Shown here: piece by piece, positions 41,248-46,147 of the stretch
Layout: each line of letters begins with the position of its first letter
Position numbering within the stretch: position 1 is the first letter of the stretch
Origin: an uncultured Chryseobacterium sp.
GTDB taxonomy: Bacteria; Bacteroidota; Bacteroidia; Flavobacteriales; Weeksellaceae
Assembly (NCBI GenBank): GCA_913778085.1
Contig: CAJYXJ010000076.1
Coordinates: 1-46,147 of the forward strand
Direction of reading: 5' to 3'
DNA: 46,147 nt
Notes under the pieces: generated by a model
Database searches by the model: none
Told to the model about the DNA's origin: nothing
What the model saw: only the letters and a program-made list of their open reading frames with translations
Translations under genes and position numbers: made by a program

Positions 41248-42387
41248 TTATGAAAATGCTCTTTCCAGATCGGCGATCAGATCTTCCGCATCTTCGATAC
41301 CAACGCTTAAACGAACTAAATCATCTGTAATGCCTAATTCTGCACGTTTTTCTACCGGAATGGAAGCGTGAGTCATTAAAGCAGGGTGATTGGCCAACGA
41401 TTCTACACCGCCTAAAGATTCAGCCAGCGTAAATACTTTTACTTTTTCCAGGAATTTAATCGCATCTTCTTTTTTACCGGACTTAAAGGTGAAAGAAACC
41501 ATTCCGCCGAAATCTTTCATCTGGGCTTTTGCCAGTTCGTATTGCGGGTGAGATTCCAGCCCAGGATAAATTACTTTATCTACGGCAGGATGAGATTCAA
41601 GGTATTTTGCCACGGCCATTCCGTTTTCCGAGTGTCTCTGAACTCTTAATGCGAGAGTTTTAATCCCTCTCAGTACCAGATAAGAATCGTGAGGTCCTAA
41701 AATTCCGCCGCTTGCGAATTGGATGAAATGAAGTTTATCTCCCAGTTCGGCATCTTTGGCAACCAAAGCTCCTGCAATCACATCGGAGTGTCCACCCAGA
41801 TATTTCGTTGCAGAATGCATTACAATGTCCGCTCCCAGATCGATCGGCCGCTGAAGATAAGGCGTTGCAAAGGTATTGTCTACGGCAACCAGGATATCTT
41901 TCCCTTTTGCCACTTCCACTACTGCCTTAATGTCTACCAGCTTCATCAGCGGATTGGTTGGGGTTTCCACCCAGATCAGCTTTGTTTTATCGGTAATTAC
42001 ATCAGCAATTTTTGAAACATCATCAAAATTCACGAAGGTAAACTTAAGCTGGTATTTTTCGAAAAGTCGGGTAAACATACGGTAAGTCCCACCATACAGA
42101 TCATCTACCGCCACTACTTCATCACCTGGATTTAATAGCTTTAAAACACAATCGATCGCTGCAAGGCCTGATCCGAAGGCCAGCCCTCTCGCCCCGTTTT
42201 CAATGCTCGCCAAAGAATCTTCCAAAGCCTGTCTTGTCGGGTTCGCCGCTCTCGAATATTCATATCCGGAATGTACACCCGGGCTTTTCTGTGCAAAGGT
42301 TGACGTTAAAAATACCGGAACGTTCACCGAACCTGTAGCAGACTCATGGTGCTGCCCACCGTGTATTACTTTTGTATTGAAATTCAT
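41248..42387 (-). CDS. Cystathionine gamma-synthase or gamma-lyase (PLP-dependent)
   Basis: 379 residues from the ATG at 42387, the usual length. The N-terminus (FNTKVIHGGQHHESATGSVNVP), YEYSRAANPTRQALE, SGLAAI, VDDLYGGTYRMF and DNTFATPYLQRP are diagnostic, and the PLP lysine is in MHSATKYLGGHSDV. The enzyme makes or breaks cystathionine in the methionine/cysteine pathway. Synthase (MetB) and lyase (MccB) cannot be told apart by eye. The open frame extends 14 codons further up, into the intergenic repeat. Confidence 0.9.
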   Translation of the reverse strand: MNFNTKVIHGGQHHESATGSVNVPVFLTSTFAQKSPGVHSGYEYSRAANPTRQALEDSLASIENGARGLAFGSGLAAIDCVLKLLNPGDEVVAVDDLYGGTYRMFTRLFEKYQLKFTFVNFDDVSKIADVITDKTKLIWVETPTNPLMKLVDIKAVVEVAKGKDILVAVDNTFATPYLQRPIDLGADIVMHSATKYLGGHSDVIAGALVAKDAELGDKLHFIQFASGGILGPHDSYLVLRGIKTLALRVQRHSENGMAVAKYLESHPAVDKVIYPGLESHPQYELAKAQMKDFGGMVSFTFKSGKKEDAIKFLEKVKVFTLAESLGGVESLANHPALMTHASIPVEKRAELGITDDLVRLSVGIEDAEDLIADLERAFS

Positions 42388-42399
42388 TGTTCTATAATT

Positions 42400-42474
42400 T
42401 ACCAATGTATCAATGTAACAGTCCAGCAATTGTTGGATTGTTATATTGCCACATTTTTAGATTGTTACATTAAT
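42400..42474. repeat. Intergenic inverted repeat, AATGTAACAAT family
   Basis: AATGTAACA (42412-42420) and TGTTACATT (42463-42471) are inverses. It shares CAATGTATCA, CAATTnTTGG and the right-hand part with the copy at 40661-40735. Confidence 0.65.
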
Positions 42475-42801
42475 TTACATTTTTATCGCAGATTTTACCG
42501 CAAATTCTTCCGCTATTTCTTCCATCCACTGGGCCACATCCTCTTCGCCTGTTGCCCTCTGGTAGGTATTACCCAGAGAAACCAGGATCTGATGGATGAA
42601 CATCTTCATCTGGTCGACCGGCATTTCTTTGGTCCAAAGGTCGATTCTCAAAGCTTCCATTGTTTTATCGTCCCAAACCGAAATCATCGTTGCCTTGGTT
42701 GCTTCCTTTTCGATGCCGCCATCCTGTGCGTTCCAGGTAATATTTTCCGGGATGTGGTTTTCATCCAGTTCTACATCTATCGTAATCTGAGTTTTTCTCA
42801 T
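42475..42801 (-). CDS. gldC: Gliding motility protein GldC
   Basis: 108 residues, no signal peptide. The sequence KTQITIDVELDENHIPENI, then WDDKTMEALRIDLWTKEMPVDQMKMF and a C-terminal acidic helix are those of GldC. In Flavobacterium, GldC improves gliding and is cytosolic, although it is not part of the core type IX secretion channel. It has its own promoter overlapping the end of the upstream gene. The T9SS-tailed endonuclease at 28594-30132 fits a cell with this machinery. Confidence 0.92.
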   Translation of the reverse strand: MRKTQITIDVELDENHIPENITWNAQDGGIEKEATKATMISVWDDKTMEALRIDLWTKEMPVDQMKMFIHQILVSLGNTYQRATGEEDVAQWMEEIAEEFAVKSAIKM

Positions 42802-42828
42802 AACTTTCTATTTGTTCTAAATTTAGTA

Positions 42829-42858
42829 CAAAGTTAATATTTCTTCAGCTTATCCAAA
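42829..42858 (-). promoter_or_regulatory. Promoter of gldC inside the end of the fusion gene
   Basis: On the minus strand TTTG (42858-42855), an 18-base spacer and TAACTTTG (42836-42829) match the flavobacterial promoter. The first bases of the -7 box are the stop codon of the permease-thioredoxin gene. Confidence 0.65.
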
Positions 42859-45035
42859 ATTTCTACAAAGTTATCTTCATCCGGAAATGGTGTATTCAGG
42901 TTAAATATTTTCCCTTCCGGATCAATGATGATAAATCTGGGGATCGACCGGATTTTGTACGTATTCATGAACTGCTCCGCATCTTTCAGCCATAATTGGG
43001 GAAGATTCGAGGGTTTCGTCTTTAAATAATTTCTCCATTTCGACTGGTTTTCATCGACGCTTACCGAAATAAACTGTAGATTCTGATAATATCTATATTG
43101 ATTATTTCGTGCTTCAAAAACCGGGCGGGTCTGCCTGCATGGTCCGCACCACGTAGCCCAAAGATCGATTACCACATACTTTCCGCGGAATTTGGAGAGG
43201 TTTACCGTTTTACCATTGTCATTTAGGAAAGCCAAATCCGGAAATACGGCGCCTTTTTGAGATCTATTGATCTGTTCCAGCTTAGAATACAGCATTTTTT
43301 TGTAATCAATATTTTTCAAGTTATTAATTTCACCGGCGAATAATGTATTTCTTGACAGGCTGTCGGTTTGAAGTTCCATGGTTTTGGATAATTGCTTCGA
43401 AAGCAAACGGTCTTTTTCCAGCCCTTGCGGAAGCCTGTTGATCTTCACAAAAAGGATACTGTCCGCATTGATCGACTGATCTTTATCCGTTAATAAATGA
43501 TCCAGCTTAAACTGAAGGTAATTTTCGTTTTTGCTTAAAAGCAACGATGGCTTGCTGATATTGGCATTCAGCTCATCCACAAAAGCTTTCGGAGGAGCAA
43601 ACTTCGGATCTTTCCATGAGGTCATTTTCCGGTAATTGCTGATTTCATTTAAATAATTGATAGCCATCAATTGTCTCCTGTATGCTTTATATTCATCCGA
43701 AAGGGCATTGTTGGCAGGATCGGCAAATCCATTCAGAATTCTTTTTTTCTTGCTCCAGTCGTCCTGAGCGGCTTCGTAGAATTTTTCAGGTTCGTTGTTG
43801 TAAGGTTGGTCATTCAGCACATAGGTAAAATCCCTTCCGAAAGAATCCTGCTTTTCGCGATAGATCTGGTCGGCTTTCCGATTTGATTTTAGGGATGTGA
43901 CCATTGCCGTATTGTTAAATTTCAGATTAAGATCAAACCAGTCGCCACTTCCCATCACCAGGATCAGTCTTTTATTCCCGATCTCAATCAGGTATTCATC
44001 CAGCGAAAGCTTTTCTTTGGTAGACCAGCTGAAGGTATTGTTTACCACTGGTACCGCTCCGATTTTTTTATGGAAATCTGAAGTAAAGATTTTAACGGAA
44101 TCAGTTTTAAGATCCGTATCCAGTGTTCCTTTCATGGAAACTCCTGCCGCACCGCTTTGATAAGCCCTCGGCTGCTGGATAAAATAGAGCAAACCTGCTC
44201 CGGTTGCAAATAATGCAGCTGATACAACCATCTGCTTTTTAGTTTTACCAAAAGCATTTTTAAAGCCTTTTTTACTGTACCATACATAACCGATGATCAG
44301 GAAAATCACCATCCAGAACACGCTCATATACTCGGAATGGGAAATAAAAGTATTCAGGTTTCTGATTTCAGGAGCATTCCAGAACGTACAGAGAGAACCG
44401 TACGGATTGAAAAAGAAAGACTGTTTCTGAATAAGCGAGGCGATATTGGATGCGATCCCCAGCGAACCGATCAGGAAAGACCAGATGAAACCCTGGAAAG
44501 CCACGGAAATACAAAGCTGAAGGGCCGCAATTCCTAAAATGGTAATGCATATCCTGATGAAGGTCTTCATGGCCCAGAACACATCGAAGTCCGTTAGCTT
44601 GACGGCATTCGGATGAATATAATAATCTGCCATTGCCATGATCATACTGAATACAAAATAAGAAGTGATAGACAGCACGCTCACTACAACCACGATGATG
44701 TATTTTGAAAAGTAGAGATGAAAACGGCTTACCGGCTGTGTTTCCATCAGCTGCCAGCCGTTGTTTTTGTGATCGGTCTGGGCTATCCTGTTGGCCACAA
44801 TAATAATCAGCAGGGGCAGGATAAAGAATACGAAATATTTTATCTGTTCGCCACCAATGGCATCTTCAAAGACAGAAAATTTCAGGGTTTCTTCCGGAAC
44901 CGTTTCCCGTATGAAAAAAGAAGGGACATAAACCAGCAGTGGGAGTAATGCGCCTAAAACAATGGCCATATAAATGATCCCTAATCCTTTTATTTTCAGC
45001 CACTCTGTTCCGACTGTTGTTAATAGTTTTTTCAT
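42834..45035 (-). CDS. ABC-2 type permease fused to a TlpA-like thioredoxin protein
   Basis: 733 residues, far longer than an ordinary permease of this kind (about 230-290). Residues 1-290 have seven likely membrane segments and resemble lantibiotic/bacitracin-type ABC-2 permeases. Basic residues (KKGFKNAFGKTKKQ) before the seventh helix put that loop inside, so the rest should be periplasmic. Residues about 300-590 are soluble and resemble the N-terminal part of flavobacterial TlpA proteins. Residues 595-733 are a thioredoxin-like domain: FPDLAFLNDNGKTVNLS, WCGPC at 629-633, and the cis-Pro motif SIPRF at 697-701. Export and thiol-disulfide chemistry would thus be joined in one chain. It starts 5 bases after the ATPase gene. 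No frameshift or stop separates the parts. Confidence 0.88.
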   Translation of the reverse strand: MKKLLTTVGTEWLKIKGLGIIYMAIVLGALLPLLVYVPSFFIRETVPEETLKFSVFEDAIGGEQIKYFVFFILPLLIIIVANRIAQTDHKNNGWQLMETQPVSRFHLYFSKYIIVVVVSVLSITSYFVFSMIMAMADYYIHPNAVKLTDFDVFWAMKTFIRICITILGIAALQLCISVAFQGFIWSFLIGSLGIASNIASLIQKQSFFFNPYGSLCTFWNAPEIRNLNTFISHSEYMSVFWMVIFLIIGYVWYSKKGFKNAFGKTKKQMVVSAALFATGAGLLYFIQQPRAYQSGAAGVSMKGTLDTDLKTDSVKIFTSDFHKKIGAVPVVNNTFSWSTKEKLSLDEYLIEIGNKRLILVMGSGDWFDLNLKFNNTAMVTSLKSNRKADQIYREKQDSFGRDFTYVLNDQPYNNEPEKFYEAAQDDWSKKKRILNGFADPANNALSDEYKAYRRQLMAINYLNEISNYRKMTSWKDPKFAPPKAFVDELNANISKPSLLLSKNENYLQFKLDHLLTDKDQSINADSILFVKINRLPQGLEKDRLLSKQLSKTMELQTDSLSRNTLFAGEINNLKNIDYKKMLYSKLEQINRSQKGAVFPDLAFLNDNGKTVNLSKFRGKYVVIDLWATWCGPCRQTRPVFEARNNQYRYYQNLQFISVSVDENQSKWRNYLKTKPSNLPQLWLKDAEQFMNTYKIRSIPRFIIIDPEGKIFNLNTPFPDEDNFVEILDKLKKY

Positions 45036-45040
45036 TGCTT

Positions 45041-45943
45041 TTAGTTTTTAGTGATTTCCATGAACCATTCTTCCAGGCCCGCGCTGTTTTTAATTTCAAA
45101 AATCTCCGCATCTTTCAGTACCAGCTTTTTGATGAGCGCAGTAATATCTTCCTTCGATTCGGCTGTAATCTCAATGCCTGTTTCGTCCAGTATTTTCGGG
45201 GAATAATTTTCGGGGATTTCAGGAATGAAAATTTTGGCATTATTAAGTCCGATCCGGATGCGGTTATACCGGTAGCGTTCATTCAGATCTTTGATACTTC
45301 CTGCAAAACGAATTTCGCCGTGGGAGATAATCGCCAGATGCGTAATCATTTTTTCAATTTCCTGAAGCAGGTGGCTTGAGATAAAAATGGTGACGCCTTC
45401 CTGTTTATTCAGCTTAATGAGCAATTCGCGGATTTCCAGCATTCCGTTGGGATCGAGCCCGTTCACCGGTTCATCCAGGATCAGAAGGTCGGGTTTTCCC
45501 AGCAAAGTAATAGCGATGGCCAGCCGCTGCTTCATTCCCAACGAATATTTTTTCATTTTCATATTCCGGCTTTCCCACAACCCTACCAGATGGAGCACCC
45601 GCTCACATTCGGAAAGCGGAAGACTTCTCAGCCTGGAAATTACAAGGAGGTTGTCCCAGCCCGAAAGATGGTCGTAAAAAGCAGCCGTATCGATAAGGCT
45701 TCCGATTTTATTAAAGCCTTCGGGATAAAGCACATCCAGTTTTTCGTCAAAGATGCGAACCGCGTTCTGCTCATCGGGAATGCTTCCGATCAGCATTTTC
45801 ATGGTGGTGGATTTGCCGGCTCCGTTGGCTCCCAGAAATCCGAAAATACTTCCCTTAGGAACAGAGAGACTGATGTCTTTTAAAACCGGCTTGTTTTTGG
45901 AAAATTCAAAACTGAGGTTCTGAATCTGTATTACATTTTCCAT
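45041..45943 (-). CDS. ABC transporter ATP-binding protein (BcrA/lantibiotic-export type)
   Basis: 300 residues, one ABC domain plus an accessory C-terminus. Walker A GANGAGKST (about 37-45), the Q-loop region SLIDTAAFYDHLSG, signature YSLGMKQRLAIA (the LGMKQR form typical of BcrA-like exporters), Walker B LLILDEPVNGLDPNG and H-loop ISSHLL. The C-terminal 80 residues follow the DrrA/BcrA accessory pattern. It powers the downstream fused permease. Together they form an efflux or export pair, the cargo of which is unknown. Confidence 0.92.
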   Translation of the reverse strand: MENVIQIQNLSFEFSKNKPVLKDISLSVPKGSIFGFLGANGAGKSTTMKMLIGSIPDEQNAVRIFDEKLDVLYPEGFNKIGSLIDTAAFYDHLSGWDNLLVISRLRSLPLSECERVLHLVGLWESRNMKMKKYSLGMKQRLAIAITLLGKPDLLILDEPVNGLDPNGMLEIRELLIKLNKQEGVTIFISSHLLQEIEKMITHLAIISHGEIRFAGSIKDLNERYRYNRIRIGLNNAKIFIPEIPENYSPKILDETGIEITAESKEDITALIKKLVLKDAEIFEIKNSAGLEEWFMEITKN

Positions 45944-45963
45944 AGGTTATTATTTGTATCCCA

Positions 45964-45993
45964 CAAATATATAACATAAATAGTAATATGCAA
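45964..45993 (-). promoter_or_regulatory. Promoter of the ABC exporter operon
   Basis: Minus-strand TTG (45993-45991), 19-base spacer, TATATTTG (45971-45964). The leader would be only about 15 bases. Confidence 0.6.
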
Positions 45994-46024
45994 TACAAAG
46001 TAGTAAAATTAACATAAAACTAAG

Positions 46025-46062
46025 AATCCGTCTCACAACCACCAAGTGAGGCGGATTTTTAT
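46025..46062. terminator. Hairpin terminator at the window's right end
   Basis: AATCCGTCTCAC (46025-46036) and GTGAGGCGGATT (46046-46057) pair over 12 bases with one wobble, followed by TTT on the plus strand. It probably ends a gene located beyond the window, on the minus strand, before the exporter promoter. Confidence 0.65.
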
Positions 46063-46132
46063 ATTCATTAAATTCCGGCATTCTTTGGAAAAGAAAAAGT
46101 TGTCATCATCATGCAACCTTCTTTCTTAAATT

Positions 46133-46147
46133 ATGGGCTAAAGCGTG
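46133..46147. repeat. Partial REP-like palindrome, cut by the window end
   Basis: ATGGGCTAAAGCGTG shares the GGGCTAAAGC core with the REP elements at 39695-39712 and 23055-23065. It runs off the window, so its true extent is unknown. Confidence 0.45.

Noticed and set aside
1-46147. CRISPR array or defence island
   Set aside because: No regularly spaced repeats of 25-40 bases and no cas, restriction or retron genes were found. The repeats seen are palindromic and irregularly spaced.

Overview
The window looks like chromosomal DNA of a Bacteroidota, most likely a flavobacterium close to Chryseobacterium (family Weeksellaceae). The evidence is a gliding-motility GldC gene, an endonuclease with a type IX secretion sorting tail, GSCFA, DUF6438 and DUF4269 proteins, lipoproteins with short flavobacterial signal peptides, and repeated promoters with the TAnnTTTG -7 box, some with a TTG-type -33 box about 17-20 bases upstream. 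Most of it is ordinary core genome. The unusual material is in small intergenic elements, gene remnants and a few odd proteins.

Layout. 1-2086 is a decayed patch: a broken ParE-type toxin, a secreted protein, an Imm35-like immunity protein, a fragment of a second ABC-F gene fused to the tail of a ParD antitoxin, and an 83-base inverted-repeat element. 2087-3673 is an intact ABC-F ATPase. 4249-7642 carries hpt, adk, obgE and a secreted DUF6438 protein, followed by a methyltransferase and a second DUF6438 lipoprotein. 9127-19375 holds an RhlE-like helicase, a membrane glycosyltransferase with tatD, a DUF4269/membrane protein/GSCFA run, a polyprenyl synthase, a PiT phosphate transporter with its PhoU-like partner, and a DeaD-type helicase. 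19679-25160 covers a DUF2461 protein and surface-glycan genes (FkbM methyltransferase, flippase, two glycosyltransferases). 25369-28393 has aspA, an amidase lipoprotein and three tRNA genes (Ser, Pro, Arg). 28594-32563 has a secreted endonuclease I, two small membrane proteins, an Old Yellow Enzyme and cytidine deaminase.

32564-36377 is a vitamin B12 uptake locus: structured intergenic elements, a promoter, a cobalamin riboswitch, a TonB-dependent receptor and a beta-propeller lipoprotein, closed by a strong terminator. 36538-38975 has a frameshifted small membrane gene, cca with a structured leader, and a TsaC/Sua5 gene. 38988-39724 is a REP/RAYT module: an IS200-like single-domain transposase between 31-bp perfect inverted repeats, with related palindromes elsewhere in the window. 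39701-42801 has a membrane gene broken by an amber codon, a DinB protein, an acetyltransferase, a cystathionine gamma-synthase/lyase and gldC. 42834-45943 is an ABC exporter operon whose permease is fused to a complete TlpA-like thioredoxin protein.

The items most worth following up are the permease-thioredoxin fusion, the REP/RAYT module and its scattered copies, the B12 locus, the structured cca leader, and the set of broken genes that simple ORF calling misses.
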